Part shown: positions 53,853 through 64,000 of the stretch, one piece after another
Numbering within the stretch: position 1 is the stretch's first letter
Layout: every line of letters starts with the position of its first letter
Assembly: GCA_963678675.1 (NCBI GenBank)
Contig: OY783197.1
Location: 14,776,460-14,840,459, forward strand
DNA length: 64,000 bases
Origin: Xiphydria camelus
Lineage: Eukaryota; Arthropoda; Insecta; Hymenoptera; Xiphydriidae
Reading direction: 5' to 3'
Notes under the pieces: model-generated
The model's input: only the letters and a program-made list of their open reading frames with translations
Told to the model about the DNA's origin: nothing
Databases searched by the model: none
Position numbers and translations under genes: made by a program

Positions 53853-56643
53853 GGTGGGGTAAAGTGGGAAATGGCACTTCCCGGGTAAACGATTAAAGTA
53901 CAGATGTCATGCGCTACTGACATCTGTTAGTTACGACCGTAAGCGAATCTTCATGGTATACCAACGCGTGCAGAAATGTTTTCGTGCTCTCTGACAATTG
54001 TCAAAGTTTTCAAGTGATTTCGAAATTTCTTTCTCCTAAGTTGGCACATTGATTTTTTTACTGTTTTTCGAGATCAACCGATTGTAAGTACACTCAAAGT
54101 ATTCTTTATAGTCTTAATTTTAATAATGCAAAAGAATTTCGTGTCGTTTATACATTGTCAAGAAATGACACTCATATTTTTGCAAAATGTGGTGTCGGGG
54201 TAAAGTGGGAAACTTTCTTTGGGGTAAAGTAGGAAATGTCAAAAATAGCTAATGAGGCGTTATTTTGCATCCAAATGTTGTTAATTCATCGTTAATGATT
54301 AAAAAAAGTGAACTTATTTATGCTCCTCTAACCTCAAAACCCCCACTTCGTCTCGGTTTCATCAGTTATCGGAACATAAAATATCATACGCACGGCGTGA
54401 AAACGAGATTGTCTAACAATTAGCAAATTGAATTCTAATGCTTTAAATATCGCGTTTAATAATCACAAGAGGAGAGTGTGAGCTATGAAACTTGAATTTA
54501 ATGAAACTTCTTTTTGTGATTATTTTCAGTGATTATGCCGAGAATATACGTGAAAAAAACTAATTATACAGCTCCAGATCCCGATGATTTGTTGGAAATG
54601 TTGAAAGCAATCAAAATTGATAAGAAAACCGTCCTTTCTGTTTCAAAGCATTACAACATGCCAAAATCCAATTTGTATCGTATCGTTGCTGCACTTGATG
54701 AGAAAATTGGTGAAAATGAGTTGACCGAAGAAAAATTAGTTGAGTTCGTCAACTCACAAAACAAAATCGGCATAAAAATTTTTAAATCTAATTTACGTGA
54801 ATATTTTGAATGAATATCCATTTAGTATGAATGATTATTTTCAGATTTTCAAAAAAGAACAAGAAAATGCATTGACGCGCTATATTTTAATAGCCAGCAA
54901 AATTAACCAAGGATTGACTATTACGGAACTACGAACGTTGGCATTCGAATTTGGAAAGAGGGAGAAAATTGCAATGCCAATTTCTTGGGATAAGGCAACA
55001 ATGGCTGGAATCGATTGGTACTACGGATTTATGAATCGTCACCCAAACATCAGACTTCGAACGCCGCAACAGATCAGCGTAGCCAGAGTTAAAGGCTTCA
55101 ACAAGGAAAGCGTTGATGAATTTTACAAGCAGCTGGGAGATCTGTACGAACAGTATAGTTTTCCGCGTGATCGTGTCTGGAATATGGACGAAACAGGCTT
55201 TCCAACTGTTCCTAATAAGGTCCAAAAAATACTTGCCGAAAAAGGAGCCAAACGCGTCGGTCAAGTATCTGCCGCTGAACGTGGCACTAATGTTAGCTGT
55301 GCTGTTGCTGTAAGTGCCGCAGGTACGTTCATTCCACCATTTTTCATCTTCCCAACTCGCTACAATCTTAGCCGATTCATGGATGGCGCTCAAAAAGAAT
55401 CTGCTGGCCATGCAAACAAATTGGTGGGAAACAATTCAATCTGCACAATGTGCCAACGATCGTTGAAAAATGCTTGGATGAAGCTGCTACACCATCAATC
55501 ATCAAAAATGCTTTTTCCAGAACTGGTGTGTTTGAGTTCAATCCACACACGTTTACCGAAGAGGATTTCATTGCTGCTCGTGTTATTGCCGAGGCCGAAG
55601 AAAGAGCTCAAACAAGAGCTGAGCCTGAAGCCGAAATGTCGGCAGAAAAACCTAACCAAGGCCTTGACCATGTGCCTCTCGTTTTGGTTGAAGAGATTCC
55701 AACTGACTCGTTCGGAGAAGTCGCCACAACATCAGGATCAAGATCGTCAATCACGTATACCAATTTGAACGCAGCTGGTCCATTGAAAATTGGCCAAGCA
55801 TATCAGAAGTCAAATAGAGGTCGAAAGGCCATGAAAAGCACCGTTTCGACAACACCAGAAAGGCTAAGCGAGTTGCAAAAAGCAGCTGAAAAACGTTTGG
55901 CAAACAAACGCAAGAAGGAAGGAAATGCAGATGAACCACAAAAAAAAGAGGAAGAGCACAAAAAAAAACACCGATAAAGAAAACAACAGCAGCAAAGAAA
56001 AAACCAGAAACAAAGAAAGGATCAAAAAAGAAACAAGAAAGTTCTAGCTCTGATGAAGATCGTGATTTTTGCACTATTTGTCTGCAACTCATGCCTGAAA
56101 TCATGACCAGGAACAATACGATCACATGTAACAAAAAGGATTGTCAGCGATCATATCATCTGAAATGCATCAACCCAACTACTAGCTTCTACCATTGCCG
56201 AGAGTGTGACTTGGACTTAGATGCTTCTTCCGAGAACTCGTCGTTTCAGTCACAATTTTACCAATTTTTTTTTATTTTTTCATTATTTTTTTTTATTGCG
56301 AAAATTTTGTATTTTTCATATTGATTCTTCAGATGTATTCTTTGAACCTTCAACAAATTAAAATAAAGATTTGATAAATTTTCTACAAGATTTGTATTCA
56401 GTTTATAAAGTTTTGTAATGTTTCCCACTTTACCCCACAACTTTTAGATTTGGTCATTTTGAACATGATCAGTCGAAGCTCGGTAACTCTTAGAAAAATC
56501 ATTATTTCCGGTTCGTTGCTGTGACAAAAATATAGCTTATTTGATTCTCTTTATTATAGGAAGTGTAAACATGAAAAAATAATTAGTTATTTTCACTTAA
56601 CGGAGCTCCAAAAAAAAGTTTCCCACTTTACCCCAATTACCCC
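53853..56643 (+). mobile_element. Tigger/pogo-like transposon 3, inside the right end of Tigger 2
   Basis: The left end GGTGGGGTAAAGTGGGAAA and inverted right end with TTGGGGTAAAGTGGGAAA, flanked by TA (53851-53852, 56644-56645). GGGGTAAAGTGGGAAA recurs internally at about 54198, 54222 and 56420. Confidence 0.85.
54535..56324 (+). pseudogene. Tigger 3 transposase with C-terminal PHD-like finger, internally deleted
   Basis: ATG 54535 follows an acceptor-like ATTTTCAG. The N-terminal Psq-type domain (MLKAIKIDKKTVLSVSKHYN) is joined after a frameshift near 54800 to the CENP-B-like part (AGIDWYYGFMNRH) and NMDETGFPTV with the first catalytic Asp (about 55190). At about 55430 the sequence jumps to AATPSIIKNAFSRTGVFEFN in another frame. 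The section with the second and third catalytic residues is therefore deleted. The C-terminus has a Lys-rich tract and a zinc finger: CTIC, CNKKDC, YHLKC and FYHCREC. Non-autonomous. Confidence 0.8.
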
Positions 56644-56698
56644 TATAATTAATTATTTGTTTTCCTTAAGGTGTCCGCTTTGCTCCAACTTCCCCTAC

Positions 56699-56990
56699 AT
56701 ACTTTTGATGCGATATATGTTATTCGTAGTAATTTTGCCTCCTGATCACGGATCCGGGGTGTCAAAATTTGGCTATCACGTCTCATTTTTCTTAATCTCA
56801 AAAAACCAGCCAGAGATCATGATTTTCAAAAAATTAATGGACTTAAACCAAATTTTTGAAAATCATGATCTCTTGATGGAACTTTGATTTTTTAAAAAAA
56901 TGTGACGTGATGGCTAAATTTTGACACCGGATTCATAATCAGGAGGCAAAATTACTACGGATAACATATATCGCATCAAATGTATACCCC
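56699..56990. mobile_element. Foldback related to that at 5293-6067
   Basis: Left TTTGATGCGATATATGTTAT with TAATTTTGCCTCCTGAT recurs inverted at 56940-56985. The centre holds GATCATGATTTTCAAAAA, TTAATGGACTTAAACCAAAT and CACGTC words shared with the first foldback. Its right side continues as ACTTTTTTTGTGTGTGACTG, resembling the other foldback's terminus. The left terminus is lost where Tigger 2 ends. Confidence 0.7.
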
Positions 56991-57523
56991 ACTTTTTTTG
57001 TGTGTGACTGTTATTGTTAAAATAATGTCAGTACTTACAGTTCTGCAATGCAGGGTCGATGAAAAAAGTTCGATATTTTGAAAAGAAATGATAGTAAATT
57101 GCTGAAAAAATTAAACTTTATAGAATAATTAATCAACTTTAATTTGGTATTATTTTTAAACTCTTCCTGTGTTTCGTTGTTGAGAAATTAAGGGATCATC
57201 ACAGTGTGAAATTTTTTAAAAATAGATTTTTTTTTACATTATCGGATAGTATACGGTTATAAACATTCTGTGAAATTTCTAAATCGAAATTCGAATTATT
57301 TCGGTCACTACAGCATTTCTTAGAGAAAGGGAACGGAGCGTGACATCTGCCGTGTCCGTCTGCCGCGTCCGTCTGGCCGTTCAACCGTTATTTGTTTTGT
57401 TTTGTTTTGTTCCTACCTGCGCGTGCACCTTCCATAGGTATTCAGTAACTATAAATTCGTTGAAAGTAAAGAACTGGTTCGTTGGAAGGCCAAGCATTTC
57501 AGTTTGTTTTCGACATTCACTCT
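56991..57523. other. Spacer before the Mutator-like fragment
   Basis: AT-rich, then a more GC-rich stretch at 57310-57480 that could be the leader of the Mutator-like transposase. No distinct promoter motif. Confidence 0.4.
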
Positions 57524-58844
57524 ATGGATGGATCTCGGAGAGAAACACCGAAAAAACCTCCATGCCAAGATAGAAATGGCTCAAGGAGCACACATCCGCG
57601 ATACGAAAGAAAAAGAAAAAGGTCCGCGGGGTTCAAGGGGACGAATCGTCATTTTATCGAGAGTGATACAACGTTTGCGAGTACATCGGCGGCGAAAATA
57701 GCGAGGAAGAGTCCGGAGTTCGAGGTCAGACTCGACCAGACATTCAATTATGTTTTGATCGAATTTTTCTTGGTGTTCGGCGCTCTGCAACAGTTATTAA
57801 AATGCAAAAAGTGCAATAGTGACGTCAAATTTTATAAAAAAATCGATGCGAGGTTTAGGCTTCAAGATTTGTGTTCAGTGTTTGTGTTCGGATCCGGCCG
57901 AGATCAATTCTTGTCCGCTGATAAACAATGCATACGAAATAAACCGACGTTTCTGTTTCGTCATGCGAATGTTCGGCATCGGCATACATGGAATCAGAAA
58001 TTGTATCGCTTTGATGGATCTGACTTCAACTTTCAATAGCACTACGTTTATGGCGTCTTGAAAAGGCTGCAGATTGTTGTAAAAACAATATACGAGGTCG
58101 TTATCCGCAAAGCAGGCGGCGAAGAAAAGGAAAAAACTTTGGAAGCCGAAAATCGCGCGAATATACTGACAGTATCTGGTGACGGATCTTGGTCGAAGCG
58201 CGGTTTTACTTCGCGCGTGGATATTGTGTCTGTGATCGGAAACTACACGAATAAAGTCCTAGACGTTGCTGTGAAGTCAAGCTTTTGCAAAGTTTGTTTG
58301 TTTTGGAAAGGAAAAGAGAACACTCGAGTACGAGGCATGGTTTGCGACGCACGAATCGGAGTGTAACGTCAATCACGAAGGCAGCGCGGGAAAAATAGAA
58401 GTTGACGGTATCATCGAAATTTTCAAGCGATCTGAGGAAGTGCATAGCGCAAAAAATACGGATTTTATATAGGAGACGGTAACACAAAGACGTTTAAAAT
58501 GTTGTTAGAAGCCAAGTTAGGTGACGATTTTATCGTTAAAAAAAGGAATGTGTTTTACATATTAAAAAAACGCGTTTATAAAAGGGGAAACGAAGCGAGA
58601 AAAAGGTTGGTTCAATTGAAAAAAGCGGAAAAACAAATTGAAGACAAACAAATTGAGAGTAAACCCAAAAAAAGGAACTCGTTCGAGTACTTCAAAAGCC
58701 AAAAATACTACAACACAAAAATCTGCTAACGTACCTAAAAAAGCGCAATTGACACTGAAATTGTTGACAAATCTTTCCGAATATTATGGTTTAGCAGTTC
58801 GTCGAAACTCCGATTCCGTGGAAAATATGAGGAAGGCAATATGA
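57524..58844 (+). pseudogene. Mutator-like (MULE) transposase, N-terminal and central part
   Basis: Starts MDGSRRETPKKPP (ATG 57524) and reads through NYVLIEFFLVFGALQQLLKC. After a frameshift near 57835 it gives SCPLINNAYEINRRFCFVMR, and after another near 58060 GDGSWSKRGFTSR with the first catalytic Asp (about 58182), IGNYTNKVLDV and the Cys pair CKVC. Further shifts near 58330, 58470 (leading to GDGNTKTF with the second Asp) and 58720 end at YYGLAVRRNSDSVENMRKAI (58844). The C-terminal part is absent; the fragment at 4541-5089 covers exactly that part. Confidence 0.75.
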
Positions 58845-58879
58845 GTAGTTAAGCTAGGAGAGTTCTGGGCCACCCTGGG

Positions 58880-59110
58880 GACCCTAGACTTATCCCCACC
58901 CCCTCCTAGGGACCCTAGCCTTACCCCCACTCCCGGAGCGCCGCCATTGGTAGCCTAACCCCGCCCCCGGAGTGCCGCCATTGGTAGCCTAACCTTACCC
59001 CCCCCTCCCATCGGTTACCCCCACGCCCACCTGGGGACCCTAGCTTTACCCCCACTCCCGGAGCGCCGCCATTGCTAGCCTAACCTTACCCCACCCCACT
59101 CAACCGATCC
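58880..59110. repeat. GC-rich tandem repeat, about 40-50 bp units
   Basis: CGGAGCGCCGCCATTGGTAG and TAGCCTTACCCCCACTCCC recur three to four times (58935, 58972, 59060) with irregular spacing. CCGCCAT occurs in each unit. Confidence 0.75.
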
Positions 59111-59966
59111 ACGCAAGCGATGACGTCACAAGGCGCGCACGCGCACACGCGCATGCGAGCCTCGCGGGTCCTTACAGCCCCCCCCCCCCCCCCATCACAT
59201 TCTTGAGCGATGACGTTATACCACATTCCTGAGTGATGACGTCATAGCTAGGCACGAACGTGTTTACCCCCACTCCTCCACTTCCCGCGCGTAAGAGGTC
59301 CGAGCGAACCACATTTCTGAGCGATGACGGCATAGCTTGGCGCGAACGCATTTGCCCCACGACTGCCCGCGCGGTACAGGCAATACACGCAGCTTCTCAG
59401 TACAAGTAAGCATACTAACGAGTTACATCTCGAGAGCCTGAGCTGGACCTAGACGAAATTTCTTATCGCAATAGTCGAGCATCGAGTTGAGGCTCGCGCG
59501 ACCACCGCGGCGCCATCGCTCGACCGAGCAGGTTCCGACAGACCCTTGCTATGCAGTAAGCATGATGATGACGATGAAAACGTTACCGCGAGCTCCATAC
59601 ACCCAGGATACCTGACTGTACGCCAGCCCCTGGTGACTAACAGCAACCATGAGGATACACTCAAGATGTGTCTGTGGGGATACACTCAAGATGTAACCCT
59701 GATGCTGCGTGGTTGAGATCAACACCCGACGCCCGTTGTGGAACAACTTCGCCGCGTCGTAGGCGTGCAGGTTTCGTCAGGTGCGTGCAGGTTCGGAACA
59801 GTCTTGCTACGCACCGTTGGCGAGCCGAGCGTGTGAGCGATGACATCATAGCTTCACGACAGGCATGAACGCGTTTACTACTACCACCTCACTTCTACCG
59901 CCACAACGTCTTTGTCCAAGCAATACGGTCACGCCACCAGTCACACCGCGACCGCGAAACGACAAC
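59111..59966. promoter_or_regulatory. Leader of the polymerase gene with repeated CRE-like sites
   Basis: GAGCGATGACGTCATAGCT-like words occur at about 59117, 59205, 59231, 59317 and 59836, several followed by GCNCGAACGCGTTTAC. TGACGTCA is the CRE/ATF consensus. A 17-bp direct repeat (GGATACACTCAAGATGT) lies at about 59652 and 59678. A C14 run is at about 59178. No reading frame is supported. Confidence 0.5.
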
Positions 59967-62900
59967 ATGTCTTCGGAACAGTGCAATGATATCGTGAACG
60001 CCCATTGACGGGCTTTCGAACTCATCGCTCGCAAAAGAGTAGATCACAACGAGATCACGCAGTGGATCCAACGTGGGACTGTGAGTTTGCGGGTACTCGG
60101 ACGATTGATGCGCCGAGAGGGAGCATCGGTATCCGCCAAACAGCGGTACCTGGCTGCAATTCGACAAGTGAAGTGTTACAGTCAAAAACTCAAAAGCCTG
60201 CTCGTGAGAGGCGGACGTCTGGGTCAACGCGGGCAGAGACGCGGCGATCGTGTCTCGTGGGAGGATCTCCAGTCGGCGTTCGACGGACGCATCCGCACCG
60301 GGGTAATCGTAAATCTACAAAACTTGGATCCCACAGCACGCTCATCAAGAACACGCTCATGAGGGAGAATGCGCTGAAGGTGAATGCTGTGTTGGAGGGT
60401 GAATACAGCATCGTCAAGAATGACGAGACGATCGTTGAGCTCAAGACCTTTGTCACGAGAAACGTCCCGATCCTGCAGACGACCGATTTGACGCAGTGGT
60501 TCGTCGAGAATGCGCGAGAACCCATTCTCCGGCAAATGGAAGAATTCCAGGAGCGGGACTCGGGTTGGACGATCCGAGTCGTCATCAGCTTGACCATCTG
60601 TGTGAATCGGTACAACCCGATGCGAGGCAGTTCCTACCTGAAACTTCCACAGTTTATCAGGAAAAAGAAAGCATGCGTCAACGTGCAGAACACCGACGAC
60701 CAGTGTTTCAAGTGGGCGCTCCTTTCTGCATTGCATCCTGTTGATTGGGGCAGGCACCCCAGCCGTGTGTCAGTGTACAAACCGTACGAAAACGAACTGA
60801 ACTTTGTGGGCATAGACTCCCCGGTGATGCCGAGAAAGGTTCCAAAGTTTGAGAAGCAGAATGGGCTCTCGGTCAACGTCTACATTCTGCTGAAGCGGAA
60901 AGAAAAATTTGAGGTCGCTCCCACCCACGTTACCTCGCACAAGAAGGACAAGCATGTGAATCTCCTCATGCTTCAAGATCGCTACGTCGATGAGGGAGAT
61001 GAGGAGGGGGAAGAGAACGAGGGTGACGAAACTCCCATCGTCTGCCACTACGTGTGGATAAAGGACCTTTCTCGGTTGGTCAGCGCACAACTTTCAAGAA
61101 GGGCTGGAAAGAAGTATATCTGCGATCGCTGCCTGCACTACTTCCGGAGTACTGAAAAGCTGGCAGCCCACGAAGTCGACTGTGGACTGATGAACCGGTG
61201 CAAGGTCAAGATGCCCGCACCGATGCACAGCACTTTGGCGTTTAAGAACTTCAACTTCAAGGAGAAGGTGCCGTTTATCGTCTACGCAGACTTCGAGTGC
61301 CTTCTGAAGTATGTCGACCTGCGGCAGACGAGCAAGACGAGGGTATGCCAAGTGCACGAACCGTTCAGCGTGGGATACTACGTGCGGTGCAGCTACGACT
61401 CTACGTTGTCCCGCTACAACAGCTTTCGGGGCCCGAAACCCGCTGAATGGTTCGCGCGCGAACTCTCTGAGCTGGCTGAGCAAGTCGAAGGAGTCCTCCA
61501 GCACACTGTACCCATGCACCCGCTCACGGAGGAACAGGAGAAAGCTTTTCGCGCTGCCGACACCTGCCACGTTTGCGAGAAGCCGCTGCTGGATGCGAAG
61601 AGAGTTCGTGACCACAGCCATCTCACCGGCAGTTACAGGGGTGCTGCGCACGAGGGCTGTAACCTGAATTACCAGGATTCTCGCACCATCCCCGTCGTCT
61701 TCCACAACCTCAGCGGATACGACAGCCACCTCATCATCAAGGAAATTTCCACCTGCATCGACGGTCGGATCAACCTCTTGCCTCTGAACATGGAGCGATA
61801 CGTCTCGTTCACCAAACATCTCAAGGATAGCGATATAGCCCTTCGATTCATCGACTCCTTCCGCTTCATGGCATCATCGCTGGAGAAGTTGGCGTCTTAC
61901 CTCACGGAGGCGCCGATAACCAAGAGCCAGTTCTCGCAGATCCGAGCCGAGCAGTTTCAATTGCTGAGGCGGAAAGGGGTCTTCCCCTACGAGTTTAGAG
62001 ACGCGTGGGACAAGCTGGACGCGACGGAGTTGCCGACCAAGCAACAGTTTCACAGCCGTCTCAACGGCTGCGGCATCTCCGACGAGGACTACGAGCACGC
62101 TCAGAGGGTCTGGAGGGAATTCAACATCGCAACTCTGGGCGCGTATGCGGACCTCTACCTGAAAACCGATGTCATGCTGCTGGCCGACGTTTTCGAGAAC
62201 TTTCGCGACCACTGCATCGAAGCGTACGGTTTGGATCCAGCCCATTACTACACCACCCCCGGCCTCACGTGGGACGCAATGCTAAAGTACACCGGCATAG
62301 AGCTGCAACTCCTCACCGACATCGACATGCTCTTGTTCGTCGAGCGAGGTATTCGAGGTGGTGTCAGCCAGTGCAGCAACCGTTACGCCAGAGCCAACAA
62401 CGTGTACATGAGGGACTACAACCCCGAGGAGGAGGCAAAGTACCTCATGTACTACGACGTTAACAATCTGTACGGCTGGGCGATGACGCAACACCTCCCG
62501 TACGGAGGCTTCGAGTGGGTTGAGAACCTCGACAAAGACGACTTCCAGTGGAATGTGCCCGACGAGTCGCCCATCGGATACATACTCGAGGTGGACTTGG
62601 ACTATCCGGAAGCCATCCACGACGCCCACCGAGACCTGCCGCTCTGCCCGGAGCAGATGAAACCGCCGGGCTCGAAGGAGCCCAAGCTTCTGACGACGTT
62701 GTACCCGAAATCGCGCTACGTCATCCACTACCGCAACCTCAGGCAAGCTCTCGAGCACGGTCTACGGATCGCCAACATCCGCAGAGCCCTGAAATTCGAC
62801 CAGTCACCGTGGCTCAAGACCTACATCGACCTCAACAGCGACATGCGGAAACGAGCCCGAAACGAGTTTGAGAAGTACTTGTTCAAACTCATGAACAATG

Positions 62901-63694
62901 CGGTGTTCGGCAAGACCATGGAGAACGTGCGAAAACGCGTTGACGTCAAACTCGTAACCAAGTGGAATGGCAGATACGGGGCCGAAGCACTCATCGCTAA
63001 ACCCAACTTCCACAACCGAGCCGTTTTTGCGGAAAACCTCATAGCCGTGCATCTCAACAAGATCGAGGTTCTGATGAACAAGCCTATCTACATGGGGTTC
63101 TGCGTGCTCGACTTGTCCAAGATCTGCGTTTACGAGTTTCACTACGACTTTATGATTCCAACCCTCGAGAGCAATTGCAAGCTGCTCTATACTGACACCG
63201 ACAGCCTCATCTACGAAGTGCGGGCTGTCAACATCTACGACGTGATGAAGCGTTACATTGGGCGTTTCGACACGTCCGACTACCCCGCCGAGAACGCCTT
63301 CGAGATGCCGCTGGCGAACAAGAAGGTGGTCGGCCTCATGAAGGATGAGTGCAGCGGCCAGATAATGACGGAATTCGTCGGACTCCGCAGCAAAATGTTC
63401 AGCGTGCGGGTCAACGGCGAGGACCGCATAAAGAAGGCCAAGGGCGTCAAGACTGCGGTGCTGAAGAGGACCATCGATTTCGACGACTACGTCACCTGCT
63501 TGCGCCAAAACACGACCCAACACCGATCGCAGTACCTCTTTCGGTCGAGATTGCACGAAGTGCAGACTATCGAGCAGACCAAACTCGCGCTCAGTCCGCA
63601 CGACGACAAGAGGTGCCTGCTTCCCGACACCACGGACACTCTGCCCTGGGGACACTGTAGAATTACTAGTGTAAATATGGATGTGGATGAGTAA
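59967..63694 (+). pseudogene. Family B (protein-primed type) DNA polymerase with internal endonuclease VII-like domain
   Basis: Coding similarity begins at ATG 59967 in the frame that includes SWEDLQSAFDGRIRTGV. A TGA lies at 60006 and the frame shifts near 60345 into the long open frame ending at 63694. Order: DSGW-region, C2H2 finger (CDRCLHYFRSTEKLAAH, about 61123), exonuclease motif I YADFECLL (61283), endonuclease VII-like CHVCEKPL...RDHSHLTG...CNLNY (about 61565-61670), Exo II FHNLSGYDS (about 61698), Exo III YADLYLKTD (about 62144), Pol A DVNNLYG (about 62458), Pol B KLMNNAVFGK (62886) and Pol C YTDTDS (63188). The catalytic part is intact. Such polymerases occur in Polinton/Maverick-type elements and relatives; no partner genes are in the window. 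The 120 residues upstream in the long frame are out of frame and not real. Confidence 0.8.
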
Positions 63695-64000
63695 TAGGGT
63701 TACGATTGTAAATATAGGTAGGATTGCAAATGTAAATATAGGTGTGCGTGCGTGTGTGAATCGTCGATAATTCGACACAGTAGAATACCAATCAGTTAGC
63801 GGCGTGGTAGATGGGTTGTGCCGAGAGGTGGAGACGCCCCGCGCCCCATGATCAAGGCTCGCGTTTATTGTCAAAATGGATAATTTCTTTTGCACAAATA
63901 AAGGCGGAAACGCCCCGCGCTCCATGATCAAGGATTACGTTTATTGTCAAGATGAATAATTTTTAGAACAAATAAAAGGTTGAGGAATCAAATGTTGTAG
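63695..64000 (+). terminator. 3' region of the polymerase gene with duplicated poly(A) signals
   Basis: A block of about 75 bp, AACGCCCCGCGCCCCATGAT-like with TTTATTGTCAA and CAAATAAA, is present twice (about 63829-63903 and 63908-63980). Each copy contains AATAAA. Sequence ends at the window edge. Confidence 0.5.

Larger units (their letters stand above)
40265..56699 (+). mobile_element. Tigger/pogo-like transposon 2, host of a nested stack
   Basis: The left end TGTGGGGGCAAAGCGGA (40265) and inverted right end TGTAGGGG...CAAAGCGGA (56699) match except for a 9-bp insertion (AAGTTGGAG) in the right end. TA lies on both sides (40263-40264, 56700-56701). Extra GGGGCAAAGTGG motifs in both orientations lie at about 40290-40320 and 53655-53712. 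Own sequence is only about 2.7 kb; the rest is nested insertions at 41688-52644 and 53853-56643. Confidence 0.75.

Noticed and set aside
60005..60345. First about 115 codons of the long polymerase frame as true N-terminus
   Set aside because: The neighbouring frame carries the recognisable family sequence (SWEDLQSAFDGRIRTGV), so this part is read in the wrong frame.
62804..63931. 375-codon frame antisense to the polymerase
   Set aside because: Lies opposite conserved polymerase motifs; a by-product of GC-rich codon use, with no recognisable domains.

Overview
The window looks like an AT-rich animal nuclear genome, most likely an arthropod and probably an insect. This rests on GT-AG introns, long dinucleotide microsatellites, TATA/poly(A) signals and the repertoire of mobile elements (Transib, piggyBac, pogo/Tigger, mariner, hAT and Harbinger-type MITEs, Jockey-like and CR1/Jockey-group LINEs, a DUF4806/EnSpm-like element). 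I see no convincing ordinary host gene. Almost every coding trace belongs to a transposable element, and most are broken. A 200-base assembly gap lies at 33106-33305. Superfamily names come from motifs read by eye plus target-site duplications (TSDs); no database was searched.

Layout. 1-2453: right part of a Transib (RAG1-related) transposon with an open transposase. 2454-4250: GC-rich block of unknown nature. 4541-6067: C-terminal piece of a Mutator-like transposase next to a long foldback. 6721-7066: (GA)n. 8265-8390: Harbinger-type MITE. 8683-12591: a second Transib copy with perfect ends and a 5-bp TSD, inserted in the 5' part of a decayed Jockey-like LINE (body 12597-16859). 16864-20661: piggyBac element with very long inverted repeats at a TTAA site. 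20734-25720: minisatellites and an RTE/SINE-like tandem repeat, split by a Tigger transposon (21952-24866) with an open 654-residue transposase. 26237-32643: mariner remnant, several foldbacks (one with tRNA-like heads in both arms), a 246-bp tandem repeat and a TTAA MITE. 33587-40104: two related LINEs beside CT microsatellites.

40265-56699 is a nested stack. A broken Tigger element holds a 4-bp-TSD element (Sola-like) inside its transposase gene and a third Tigger further right. The Sola-like element holds an 8-kb EnSpm-like element inside its own intron. The EnSpm-like element carries a seven-exon DUF4806 gene plus a transposase and is itself hit by a TTAA MITE and a hAT MITE. 56699-58844: a foldback and the N-terminal/central part of a Mutator-like transposase. 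58860-64000: GC-rich repeats leading into a long family B, probably protein-primed, DNA polymerase gene with an internal endonuclease VII-like domain.

The most unusual signals are: (a) a 122-bp sequence module (core ATGGCGGATCCAATATGG) tandemly repeated inside three unrelated classes of element (Transib, piggyBac, the Mutator-associated foldback); (b) the two-block, RSS-like ends of the second Transib; (c) the EnSpm-like element with its spliced DUF4806 gene and ACGTCA-rich ends; (d) a foldback carrying Pol III-like promoter boxes in both arms around a piggyBac-type cysteine-rich tail.
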